DNA from: Thermoplasmatota archaeon
Lineage (GTDB): Archaea > Thermoplasmatota > E2 > DHVEG-1
DNA: 6,516 bases
Reading direction: 5' to 3'
NCBI GenBank assembly: GCA_018824925.1
Contig: JAHJFH010000129.1
Location: 1 to 6,516 of the forward strand
In this document: piece by piece, positions 1 through 6,296 of the stretch
How positions within the stretch are numbered: position 1 is the stretch's first letter
Layout of the letters: each line of letters starts with the position of its first letter
The notes under the pieces: model-generated
The model's input: only the letters and a program-made list of their open reading frames with translations
What the model was told of the DNA's origin: nothing
The model's database searches: none
Translations under genes and position numbers: made by a program

Positions 1-148
1 GTTCTTGCCCAGGGTCAGAACACATATATTTATAGTTACGACTGATTGTGACATTTGGGAGATTTTTGACTAGTTCTGTTGCTCTTTCTACATCAACGGT
101 TGATGCGATATTGATTCCACATTCACAAATATAGACACCAATTTTCAT
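1..148 (-). CDS. hdrA: HdrA, electron-bifurcating heterodisulfide reductase subunit A (N-terminal fragment)
   Basis: Only the first 49 codons are inside the window; the gene continues past the left edge. The translation begins MKIGVYICECGINIAS and carries YMCSDPGQ near residues 41-48, which are hallmarks of the HdrA N-terminal domain: C8 and C10 in the CxCGxNI motif, and C43. HdrA is the cytoplasmic FAD and iron-sulfur flavoprotein that splits or merges electron pairs, usually with ferredoxin as the low-potential partner and HdrBC or another module as the high-potential one. The ATG at 146-148 follows AGGGAGA by 5 bases and lies 10 bases after the floxA-like stop, so it is probably translated from the same transcript. 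The flavin domain and any C-terminal MvhD fusion cannot be seen. The family call is confident because this N-terminal motif is distinctive. Confidence 0.9.
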   Translation of the reverse strand, partial: MKIGVYICECGINIASTVDVERATELVKNLPNVTISRNYKYMCSDPGQE

Positions 149-158
149 GAGAATCTCC

Positions 159-998
159 CTATCTTTCTCCATAAATATTTTTTAGTTGTTTATGAGAAAA
201 TACTGGTCCATCTTTACAAACATAAAGGTTCCCGATGTTACATCTGCCGCATTTTCCGATACCACATTTCATCCGCATCTCTAGGGTAGTATAGATTTGA
301 TCTTCAGAAAAGCCTAATTTTTCCAGATTTTGTATGACGAATTTTATCATGATTGGTGGGCCACAGGTGATGGCAATGGTGTTTTTTGGTGAGGGTTTCA
401 ATTCAAGTAGATTATTGGGTACAAACCCAACGTATTTATCCCAACCATCTTCAGTTACATCTATTGAGAGGTGAACATCCACATCTTTGCGTTTTTCAAG
501 TTCAGTAAATTCTTGTTTATAGCTGATATCCTTTGAGGTGCGTGCACCATAAATTATATCTAATTTACCGTAATTTTTTCGATTGTCCACAACATAGTTT
601 ATAAGTGATCTGAGTGGTGCTTGACCGATTCCACCACCGATGAACACAAGGTTTTTTCCTTTCCATCCTTCGACATCAAAATGATTGCCGTAAGGACCTC
701 TGACACCAATGGTATCGCCTGGTTCACATTCATGTAATGCTGAGGTTACCTTCCCTAGTTTCATCACACTTACTTCAATAAATCCTTTTTTTGTTGGTGA
801 GGAGGATATTGCAAAGAAACATTCGCCTTCTCCTAGAAGGCTGACCATTGCGCATTGGCCCGGGATATAACTAAAGTTATTTTGTAGGTTTTTGTCGTTG
901 AACTTTATTTTGAAGGTTTTTATGGGACGAGCACCACCGACTTCTTCTCGGATTTCTTCGATTGTTGCTAACCAGGGTTGATATGGATTATCTTTCAT
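159..998 (-). CDS. floxA: FloxA-like NAD(P)H oxidoreductase, FAD/NAD-binding subunit (HydG / PyrK-like)
   Basis: A 279-residue protein of the ferredoxin-NADP reductase superfamily, closest in layout to sulfhydrogenase gamma, dihydroorotate dehydrogenase electron-transfer subunits and FloxA. Residues about 1-108 form the FAD-binding barrel, with the AISSSP flavin motif at 63-68 and GPYGNHF at 101-107. Residues 117-215 form the nucleotide-binding domain, with the glycine-rich GGGIGQAPL at 121-129 and CGPP at 212-215. The C-terminus holds a [2Fe-2S] site with C245, C250, C253 and C261 in the pattern CxxxxCxxCx7C. It should exchange electrons between NAD(P)H and the iron-sulfur subunits encoded just upstream. 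Its ATG overlaps the preceding stop as ATGA and is preceded by GGAGAGGTGA. Followed by hdrA 10 bases later, it fits the Flox (flavin oxidoreductase) module that feeds Hdr in sulfate reducers and other anaerobes. NADH versus NADPH preference cannot be read from the sequence. Confidence 0.85.
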   Translation of the reverse strand: MKDNPYQPWLATIEEIREEVGGARPIKTFKIKFNDKNLQNNFSYIPGQCAMVSLLGEGECFFAISSSPTKKGFIEVSVMKLGKVTSALHECEPGDTIGVRGPYGNHFDVEGWKGKNLVFIGGGIGQAPLRSLINYVVDNRKNYGKLDIIYGARTSKDISYKQEFTELEKRKDVDVHLSIDVTEDGWDKYVGFVPNNLLELKPSPKNTIAITCGPPIMIKFVIQNLEKLGFSEDQIYTTLEMRMKCGIGKCGRCNIGNLYVCKDGPVFSHKQLKNIYGER

Positions 999-2020
999 AG
1001 TTTCACCTCTCCTGCTTTGGTGACAACATCAATTATATCTATGTTGACTGGGCATAAGTCAATGCATCTGCCGCATCCAACACAGGCTATTATATCGAAG
1101 TTTTTTGGGTAATAGTTGTATTTATGATAAATGCGGTTTCTTACGCGGTTGGTCCGTGCAGGTCGGGGGTTAAACTTAGATGCATGTAAAGTATATTCGG
1201 GGTTCATGCAGGTATCCCATACTCGTACTCGTGCTCCTTTGGTTAGGGTTGATTCATCTTGTATATCAAAACAATGACATGTAGGGCAGAGATAGGTACA
1301 GGTTCCACAACTTACACATTTATTGGCGACTTCTTTCCAAAAAGGGTTTTCGAATATTTTGTCAAGTTTTTCTGTGATGCCTTCGGTTTTTTGATTGCGG
1401 GTAATTTGTTTAATAGCTTTTTTTTCTATTTCTTTTTTCTTTTCTGTATCGCTCTCTTTTGCTGGTTGCATGTGTTTTTTTAGGTCTTTAGCTAACTGTT
1501 TTCCTTTCTCATTGGTAACCTCTACATAGTATTTGTCACCGATGTCTGTGAGTAGAATATCGAGGTATTTTGATTGTGCGGGTGAATCGTTAAATGATGT
1601 GCAAAAACAGTTGATTCCTGGTTTAGTGCAACTCATTCCTACTAGTGTGGTGTTTTTTCGGTGATTTATGAAATAGGGGTCATTAAAATCTCCGGTGAAT
1701 GCATGATCGAGAATGGCAAAGCTTTTTGCATCGCATGGCCTGATCCCAAAAATCACGGTTTTTTTGTCATCTAAATCTGGGGGATCGATTTTTCCTTTGG
1801 TTCCTGGTATGAATTTAAATAATGTTTCGGTTTGTTGAAATAAAAGAGATTTTGGTGGTATTTTAGAATTTATGAAATCTAGATTGATGTTGGAGGGTGT
1901 GTTGATTTCTTTGAAGAGTGTTACATTATCGTTTTCTACGGGAGCGTATACACGATTCTTACCTATCATTTCTTTTATGAATTTTGGCAAGTCTGCTTTT
2001 GGTAAGGTATATTTTTCCAT
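995..2020 (-). CDS. floxB: FloxB-like dicluster 4Fe-4S protein (HydB / AsrA-like electron transfer subunit)
   Basis: A 341-residue soluble iron-sulfur protein resembling sulfhydrogenase beta (HydB), anaerobic sulfite reductase subunit A and FloxB. The N-terminal region has the family motif GIRPCDAKS at 92-100 and a further cysteine group C131, C138, C140. The C-terminal half has two 4Fe-4S motifs: C235, C238, C241, C245 with extra cysteines C248 and C250, then C313, C316, C319, C323. Residues about 183-215 form a lysine/glutamate-rich linker, which explains the long T runs on the plus strand. Its likely role is to wire the FloxA-like flavoprotein to HdrA through MvhD. Translation starts at an ATG 6 bases after GAGGTGA, which overlaps the stop of the upstream gene, and ends in an ATGA overlap with floxA. 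That points to tight co-translation. HydB of a cytoplasmic hydrogenase is the main alternative, but no hydrogenase large or small subunit lies beside it. Confidence 0.8.
   Translation of the reverse strand: MEKYTLPKADLPKFIKEMIGKNRVYAPVENDNVTLFKEINTPSNINLDFINSKIPPKSLLFQQTETLFKFIPGTKGKIDPPDLDDKKTVIFGIRPCDAKSFAILDHAFTGDFNDPYFINHRKNTTLVGMSCTKPGINCFCTSFNDSPAQSKYLDILLTDIGDKYYVEVTNEKGKQLAKDLKKHMQPAKESDTEKKKEIEKKAIKQITRNQKTEGITEKLDKIFENPFWKEVANKCVSCGTCTYLCPTCHCFDIQDESTLTKGARVRVWDTCMNPEYTLHASKFNPRPARTNRVRNRIYHKYNYYPKNFDIIACVGCGRCIDLCPVNIDIIDVVTKAGEVKL
1003..1009 (-). promoter_or_regulatory. Ribosome binding site of the FloxA-like gene
   Basis: GAGGTGA, within the longer GGAGAGGTGA at 1003-1012, lies in the last codons of the FloxB-like gene and 4 bases before the ATG at 996-998. 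It supports this start despite the 4-base gene overlap. Confidence 0.8.
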
Positions 2021-2026
2021 ATTTTT

Positions 2027-2033
2027 TCACCTC
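2027..2033 (-). promoter_or_regulatory. Ribosome binding site of the FloxB-like gene, overlapping the upstream stop
   Basis: GAGGTGA shares two bases with the TGA stop (2032-2034) of the FloxC-like gene and sits 6 bases before the ATG at 2018-2020. The arrangement suits translational coupling and fixes the start codon. Confidence 0.8.
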
Positions 2034-3015
2034 ACAAAATGAATTCCTCTGGATCATCTGGTTTGAACATTGCGAGTAATGGTTTTTCCTCAGGATCGAT
2101 TCCAGCGATATAATCGAACAGTTCTTTGATTTCTTTTTCAATTTTTTTATTAAGCTGCATAAGTGGTATATCCATGGGGCAGGACCGTTCACATTGACCG
2201 CAGCCGATACATCGACCTGCGAGATGAAAGGCTCGAAGAAGATTCCATGCAGTGTTTTCTGATAGATTAACTGAGCGTCGGACCCATTGTGGGCTGAGTT
2301 GATCAACCATACATTCTTTACAGTAACAAAGTGGGCAGGCATTACGGCAAGCGTAACAACGGATGCATCGTTCGAATTGTTTTTCCCAATACTCCCATTT
2401 TTCTTTCATGGATTTTTTTTCAAGATCTTCAATTTCTTTGTAATCCTCTTTTTTTGTAGCCTTAATTTCATCTCCGATTAAGATATCATAGAGAATCGGT
2501 GTGGGATATTCGCAATGTTTACATTTTTCGTCTAATAATTTATCCTGGGCGATTGTATGGGTTTTTTCATCGATAGTGATAATAAAATTATCCTTGCCAG
2601 TCTTGATATCCATATTTTTCCCATTTTCTGGGAATTGTGCCTGTAATTTTTTTGGATCAACCACACCGGTACAGGGAATTCCTATGATGACGACATCCTC
2701 TCGATTTAATCCTTTTTCCTGGAGTATTTGTACGATTGCTCGTGCGTCACATCCTTTTACTACGACACCAATTTTTCGTGTATCTGGTTCTTGGTCTTTT
2801 CGCAGGGGTGGTTTTTCTTCAAGCATGGGAAATACCGCAAGATTATAGACGCATAAGGGTGAAAAAATGAATTTATCTGCATCTTTCGGATCATAGGCAA
2901 AGGATGGTGTGACTTGAAATCCGTAGGTACCTTTTTCGTATCCAACAACATATTTTACATCATCTCGTGATACAGTTTTTTTTACTGCATCCTGTAATTT
3001 CTTTTCATCTACCAT
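2032..3015 (-). CDS. floxC: FloxC-like dicluster 4Fe-4S protein (distantly FrhB/HydB-like)
   Basis: A 327-residue iron-sulfur protein distantly related to its downstream neighbour. The N-terminal half contains KGCDARAI at 87-94 and GIPCTG at 112-117, the same region that carries the FrhB/FdhB-like motifs. A CxxC pair follows at C165/C168. The C-terminal half has a cysteine-dense motif with C217, C220, C223, C227, C230, C232 and C235, then a regular 4Fe-4S motif with C269, C272, C275, C279. Together with the adjacent FloxB- and FloxA-like genes and the MvhD gene upstream, this matches the floxABCD set that accompanies hdrABC. Its expected role is electron transfer between the NAD(P)H flavoprotein and HdrA/MvhD. 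The ATG overlaps the end of the MvhD gene by 7 bases and is preceded by GAGGGAT 5 bases upstream. F420-specific function is not supported: the full FrhB domain is not evident, and the neighbouring FloxA-like gene suggests a pyridine nucleotide. Confidence 0.75.
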   Translation of the reverse strand: MVDEKKLQDAVKKTVSRDDVKYVVGYEKGTYGFQVTPSFAYDPKDADKFIFSPLCVYNLAVFPMLEEKPPLRKDQEPDTRKIGVVVKGCDARAIVQILQEKGLNREDVVIIGIPCTGVVDPKKLQAQFPENGKNMDIKTGKDNFIITIDEKTHTIAQDKLLDEKCKHCEYPTPILYDILIGDEIKATKKEDYKEIEDLEKKSMKEKWEYWEKQFERCIRCYACRNACPLCYCKECMVDQLSPQWVRRSVNLSENTAWNLLRAFHLAGRCIGCGQCERSCPMDIPLMQLNKKIEKEIKELFDYIAGIDPEEKPLLAMFKPDDPEEFIL

Positions 3016-3470
3016 GTGTTATCCCTCTTGAAATGTTGCATTGGACCAAGTTCTCGTATGTCTTCGGTTACTTGTTTGACCACTTCTGCAAATTTGTTTC
3101 CTTCTGCTGCGGATACCCATGTCATTCTGACTCTATTTGGATCGATACCGGCGTATTCCAATAGTTTTTTAAGAACTGCCATCCGTCTTCGTGCAAGGTA
3201 ATTGCCGCGTTCATAATGGCAGTCCCCAGGGTGACACCCTCCGATGAGTACACCATCAGCACCTTGTTGGAGTGCGTTGATTACAAAGATTGGATTAACT
3301 CTTCCAGAACACATGACTCTGATGACTTTCAGATTAGGTGGGTATTGAATCCTGCTGGTTCCTGCTAGATCTGCCCCAGCGTAGGAACACCAGTTACACA
3401 AAAACCCGATGATGTTTGGTTCAAATTTTTCTATTATTTTATCAGCCTCCGACCATTTTTTGTATTTCAA
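3009..3470 (-). CDS. mvhD: MvhD/FloxD-like [2Fe-2S] electron-transfer protein, copy 1 (start uncertain)
   Basis: A small protein of the MvhD family, which in methanogens carries electrons from the [NiFe] hydrogenase MvhAG to HdrA through one [2Fe-2S] cluster; in hdr-flox loci the same subunit is FloxD. In the 153-residue version the cluster motifs are FLCNWC (C25, C28), MCSGR (C54) and GCHPGDC (C79, C84). The coordinates given use a TTG at 3468-3470, which overlaps the upstream fusion gene by 29 bases and has no ribosome binding site. No ATG, GTG or TTG lies between it and the conserved FEPN segment. A GGAGG at 3446-3450 stands 8 bases before an ATA codon at 3435-3437. Starting there gives 142 residues, close to the 140-residue paralogue and aligned with its ATG. 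The start is therefore unresolved. Lying directly before the FloxC-like gene, this copy is the likely dedicated FloxD. Confidence 0.85.
   Translation of the reverse strand: MKYKKWSEADKIIEKFEPNIIGFLCNWCSYAGADLAGTSRIQYPPNLKVIRVMCSGRVNPIFVINALQQGADGVLIGGCHPGDCHYERGNYLARRRMAVLKKLLEYAGIDPNRVRMTWVSAAEGNKFAEVVKQVTEDIRELGPMQHFKRDNTW
3358..3425 (-). repeat. 68-bp perfect direct repeat, copy in the FloxD-like mvhD gene
   Basis: This segment is identical base for base to 6204-6271. It encodes the N-terminal FEPNIIGFLCNWCSYAGADL region of MvhD and extends to the beginning of the next codons (AGT). Synonymous positions are also identical, although the rest of the two genes has diverged to about 60% protein identity. 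The identity ends exactly at the Phe codon of FEPN on the 5' side. This suggests gene conversion rather than purifying selection. Confidence 0.95.
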
Positions 3471-4431
3471 TTTTTTTAATTGGACCCATTTTTTCCAACT
3501 CTTTTACATACTCAGTTATCGCGTTCTTGAGTTTTGCTGATTCACCTGTTGAGAACCATTCAAGTTTGATTCTTTCTGGTTCGATATTTAATTCTTTGAG
3601 CATATTTTTGAGTAATACGAGTCGTCTACGAGTTTTATAATTACCATCATGGTCACATTCTTCCGGTGGGCAGCCAGCTACCATGACACCCCATGCACCT
3701 TCGTGGAATGCATTAAGTATTAATTCTGGGGCAACCCGTCCTGAACACATGGTGACTATTATACCGTAGGGTGCTTTGATTATGGTGGGTGATTCACTGA
3801 GTTGCATTCCGGGGAATAGTGACCAATTACAGCAAAAGATAATGAGTTTCATATCTTCATATGTTTGTATTAAGGTCTTTACTTTTTCATGGAGTTCAGG
3901 TAAGGTTATATCACATCCTTCAATCTGAGAAATTGCTTCAGATGGACAAGCTGCTACACATAGACCACAGCCTCTGCATTCTATTTTATCCACCTCTATT
4001 TTCTTCTGATCCTTATTGATATCTTTGATTGAGAGCGCCTCGTATTTGCAGAGTGGAACACATACGCCACATACGCTACAGAGGTTTTCATCTATTTCAA
4101 CAATGGTTCCTTTTACATCGTATCCTGCTTCGATGAGATCTGCCCGAGCATCGGTTAAAACCTCAGTTACTGGCACCCCAGCTGAACAGTTATCACTACA
4201 ATTCTTACAGTAGAAACACTGGAATATTTTGTCAACAATTTCCTGGTTTGGTTTGATTTCATCAGCAATCATACCATAGATCAGGATAAGTTTCCCACGA
4301 GGTGTGTCCGACTCCCAGGTGTATGATTTGAACAATGGGCATAGCTCATAACAGTAGCCACATCGTATGCATTTGTTTAGCTCTTGTTCCCATTTTTTTG
4401 AGCGTTTAAAATCCACCTTCTTTGCAGTCAT
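3442..4431 (-). CDS. Fusion protein: GlpC/HdrC-like 4Fe-4S domain + two 4Fe-4S motifs + C-terminal MvhD domain
   Basis: A 329-residue three-part iron-sulfur protein. Residues about 15-100 form a GlpC/HdrC-like dicluster ferredoxin domain (C21, C24, C27, C31 and C72, C75, C78, C82). Residues 112-170 hold two more 4Fe-4S motifs (C118, C121, C124, C128 and C152, C155, C158, C162). Residues about 194-320 are an MvhD domain with C200/C201, MCSGR (C229), C254 and C259. This predicts four 4Fe-4S clusters leading to one [2Fe-2S] cluster. GlcF/GlpC partners of FAD-linked dehydrogenases usually end in cysteine-rich CCG domains; here that part is replaced by MvhD. The gene starts 2 bases after the GlcD-like gene, with GAGGTCA 5 bases upstream of the ATG. 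The natural reading is a wire from the hydroxyacid dehydrogenase to HdrA. The MvhD part is altered: CNWC has become CNWS and GCHPGDC has become GCPPEEC. The function is inferred from domains and neighbours. Confidence 0.85.
   Translation of the reverse strand: MTAKKVDFKRSKKWEQELNKCIRCGYCYELCPLFKSYTWESDTPRGKLILIYGMIADEIKPNQEIVDKIFQCFYCKNCSDNCSAGVPVTEVLTDARADLIEAGYDVKGTIVEIDENLCSVCGVCVPLCKYEALSIKDINKDQKKIEVDKIECRGCGLCVAACPSEAISQIEGCDITLPELHEKVKTLIQTYEDMKLIIFCCNWSLFPGMQLSESPTIIKAPYGIIVTMCSGRVAPELILNAFHEGAWGVMVAGCPPEECDHDGNYKTRRRLVLLKNMLKELNIEPERIKLEWFSTGESAKLKNAITEYVKELEKMGPIKKIEIQKMVGG
3446..3450 (-). promoter_or_regulatory. Ribosome binding site bearing on the uncertain mvhD copy 1 start
   Basis: GGAGG on the minus strand lies inside the last codons of the upstream fusion gene. 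It is 8 bases before an ATA codon at 3435-3437 that aligns with the ATG of the other MvhD copy. No such site precedes the TTG at 3468-3470. The site favours initiation near 3437 at a non-standard codon. Confidence 0.5.
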
Positions 4432-4433
4432 TT

Positions 4434-5864
4434 TTATGACCTCACGTTATAACGAAGATTTGTGGCTTTCACCCAATCATCTGGTGCATCCATGAGTTTA
4501 TGAGGGTTTAGAATATTATTTGGATCAAGGGCTTTTTTAATCGCTTTCATCATTGGTAAAATATCACTACGTGCTTTTTTCCAAGCGGGAGCCTTTGATA
4601 AGCCTATACCATGTTCTGCAGAAGTAACTCCACCTACTGAATGGACATAGTCATAGAGCTCTTCGATTACTCGTTCTGCATCCTTCCATTGGCTTTTTTT
4701 CGTTGTGTCAAACATGATTTTTGTATGAATGACCCCGGAACCGCAATGTCCATAGACCGCCATGATTACATTATTTCGTTCTGCAATTTCATGGATTTTT
4801 TCTGCTGTTTGAGCTATTTTTGAGTTGGGTACGCCCATATCATCTGCAAGATCTGTACAAATAATACCTTCCTTATAACGAGATAATGCAGCAAACAATT
4901 TTTTTCTACCACTGAACAATCGTTTTCGTTCAGCTGCATCATAACTCATCTCAATACCCGAGCCACCATGTTTTTCACAAATCCCCTTCATCTTCTTCAT
5001 TTCGTAATCTACTGCCTCTTTGACGTTACCATCTGCCTCAAAAAGTATTATTGCCCCAACTTCGGGTAAACCAAGATTCATAGCCTTATTTACTGCGATA
5101 ATCCCTACTTTATCCATAAGTTCAAGCATTGAGGGTTGTGATCCACTGGTTATAATATCAGAGATTGTGTTTCCTGCATCCTTGAGTGAATTGAAGTTTG
5201 CCACTGCTAAGCATCTGAATTTGGGTAAGGGGGTAATCCTCATGGTGGCCTCAACAACAATGCCAAGTGTTCCTTCTGATCCTACAATTAATCGTTCTAA
5301 TTGATACCCTGCAGAATGAACACGAGTATTAGACCCAAGATTTACTAAACTACCATCTGCTAACACAACCTTCATACCTAGGACATAATCTCGGGTTGCT
5401 CCATACTTGACTGATCGTACTCCAGATGCATTCGCTGCAATTTCTCCTCCTATCGTAGCTATTCTGCTTGAAGCTGGTGCAGGTGGATAAAAGAGACCAT
5501 ATTGGTTAAGTGCTCGATTTAAATCATCATCAACAACACCTGGTTCAACACGTACGAGCATGTCTTCTGGACGGATTTCAAGGATTCGGTTCATTTGTTT
5601 TAAATCTAATACTATTCCACCATCGATTGGCACGGTGTGACCTGAGGTACCAGATCCAGCTCCTCGAGGTGTTACGGGAATTTTTTTCTTATTTGCATAG
5701 CACACGATTTTTTGAACTTCTTCAATGGTTTTCGGTTTGACAATAACTGCAGGCATTGCCTGATGAACTGAGGCATCTGAGGAATAAACATAAAGATCAG
5801 CGATATTATCCGAATAATTATTTTCTCCAACTATTTCCTCTATTTTTTTAATATCGATTTTCAT
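4434..5864 (-). CDS. FAD-linked 2-hydroxyacid dehydrogenase (GlcD / D-lactate dehydrogenase family)
   Basis: A 476-residue flavoprotein of the PCMH/VAO superfamily, of normal GlcD/Dld length, predicted to oxidise a 2-hydroxyacid such as D-lactate, glycolate or 2-hydroxyglutarate to the 2-oxoacid. Residues about 37-214 are the FAD-binding domain, with PRGAGSGTSG at 66-75, ATIGGEIAANASG at 136-148 and GSEGTLGIV at 195-203. The C-terminal oxidase domain contains EHGIG at 417-421 and DPNNILNP at 447-454. The usual metal-site motif HxGDGNxH reads HCGSGVIH at 373-380, keeping both histidines but losing the Asp and Asn. No signal peptide or membrane segment is visible, so it is probably cytoplasmic. 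It overlaps the upstream MvhD gene by ATGA and is followed 2 bases later by the iron-sulfur fusion, so its electrons likely leave through that protein rather than to a quinone. The substrate cannot be decided from sequence. Confidence 0.88.
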   Translation of the reverse strand: MKIDIKKIEEIVGENNYSDNIADLYVYSSDASVHQAMPAVIVKPKTIEEVQKIVCYANKKKIPVTPRGAGSGTSGHTVPIDGGIVLDLKQMNRILEIRPEDMLVRVEPGVVDDDLNRALNQYGLFYPPAPASSRIATIGGEIAANASGVRSVKYGATRDYVLGMKVVLADGSLVNLGSNTRVHSAGYQLERLIVGSEGTLGIVVEATMRITPLPKFRCLAVANFNSLKDAGNTISDIITSGSQPSMLELMDKVGIIAVNKAMNLGLPEVGAIILFEADGNVKEAVDYEMKKMKGICEKHGGSGIEMSYDAAERKRLFSGRKKLFAALSRYKEGIICTDLADDMGVPNSKIAQTAEKIHEIAERNNVIMAVYGHCGSGVIHTKIMFDTTKKSQWKDAERVIEELYDYVHSVGGVTSAEHGIGLSKAPAWKKARSDILPMMKAIKKALDPNNILNPHKLMDAPDDWVKATNLRYNVRS

Positions 5865-6283
5865 GTTCCCCCTTCTTTTAGTGGATTTGGTCCAATTTTC
5901 TTAAGATCATCGACAAATTCTGTGACAATATGGGCAAATTTTTGTCCTTCTGACGCAGAAACGTATTCGAATCTCACTCGATTTGAATCAATAGCTAATT
6001 CATCAAGAAGCTTTTTTAAAAGCATTATCCTCCTATTTGTCTTGTAATTGCCTGATTGATAATGACAATCGCCTGGATGACATCCTGCAACTAACACCCC
6101 ATCAGCACCCTTTTTTAAAGCTTCAAGAATAAATATAGGGTCAACACGCCCTGAACACATCACACGGATTGATTTTATGTTTGGTGGATATTTCATTCTA
6201 CTTGTTCCTGCTAGATCTGCCCCAGCGTAGGAACACCAGTTACACAAAAACCCGATGATGTTTGGTTCAAAATCATCTGCCAT
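5861..6283 (-). CDS. mvhD: MvhD-like [2Fe-2S] electron-transfer protein, copy 2
   Basis: A complete 140-residue MvhD-family protein. The [2Fe-2S] cysteines are all present: C14 and C17 in FLCNWC, C43 in MCSGR, C68 and C73 in GCHPGDC. MvhD delivers electrons from a donor module, classically the [NiFe] hydrogenase MvhAG, to HdrA. The ATG is well placed, 6 bases after GAGGTGA, which overlaps the stop of the preceding hydrogenase maturation protease. The protease upstream suggests this copy pairs with a [NiFe] hydrogenase encoded beyond the right edge. It is also ATGA-coupled to the hydroxyacid dehydrogenase downstream, so it could serve that enzyme instead. Beyond an identical 22-23 residue N-terminal segment, it shares about 60% identity with the second stand-alone MvhD in this window. 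Confidence 0.92.
   Translation of the reverse strand: MADDFEPNIIGFLCNWCSYAGADLAGTSRMKYPPNIKSIRVMCSGRVDPIFILEALKKGADGVLVAGCHPGDCHYQSGNYKTNRRIMLLKKLLDELAIDSNRVRFEYVSASEGQKFAHIVTEFVDDLKKIGPNPLKEGGT
6204..6271 (-). repeat. 68-bp perfect direct repeat, copy in the upstream mvhD gene
   Basis: This is the partner of 3358-3425, in the same orientation, with starts about 2.85 kb apart. Recombination between the two copies would delete the hydroxyacid dehydrogenase and its iron-sulfur fusion partner while restoring a single intact mvhD gene that runs straight into the FloxC-like gene. Confidence 0.95.
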
Positions 6284-6289
6284 TTTCTT

Positions 6290-6296
6290 TCACCTC
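6290..6296 (-). promoter_or_regulatory. Ribosome binding site of mvhD copy 2, overlapping the protease stop
   Basis: GAGGTGA overlaps the TGA stop (6295-6297) of the hydrogenase maturation protease and precedes the ATG at 6281-6283 by 6 bases. It fixes the start of this MvhD copy and suggests that the two genes are read from one transcript. Confidence 0.8.

Noticed and set aside
1409..1445. T-rich tracts on the plus strand, considered as transcription terminators or regulatory tracts.
   Set aside because: They lie inside the FloxB-like coding region and encode its lysine/glutamate-rich linker; no stem precedes them.
1959..2342. A 127-codon minus-strand open frame overlapping the FloxC-like gene.
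   Set aside because: It lies in another frame of a gene with clear iron-sulfur motifs, has no recognisable motif, and its predicted protein looks like random frame-shifted translation.
2032..3015. Assignment as the F420-reducing hydrogenase beta subunit FrhB.
   Set aside because: Only short FrhB-like motifs are visible. The two C-terminal 4Fe-4S motifs and the adjacent FloxA-like NAD(P)H subunit fit FloxC better.
1259..5740. Several plus-strand open frames of 60-115 codons, some phenylalanine-rich and hydrophobic like small membrane proteins.
   Set aside because: They are antisense shadows of lysine-rich genes: AAA codons read as TTT on the other strand. None has a convincing ribosome binding site or family motif.
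4434..5864. An Etf-based bifurcating lactate dehydrogenase (LctBCD type).
   Set aside because: No EtfA or EtfB gene is present in the window; the neighbours are MvhD, iron-sulfur and Hdr/Flox proteins instead.
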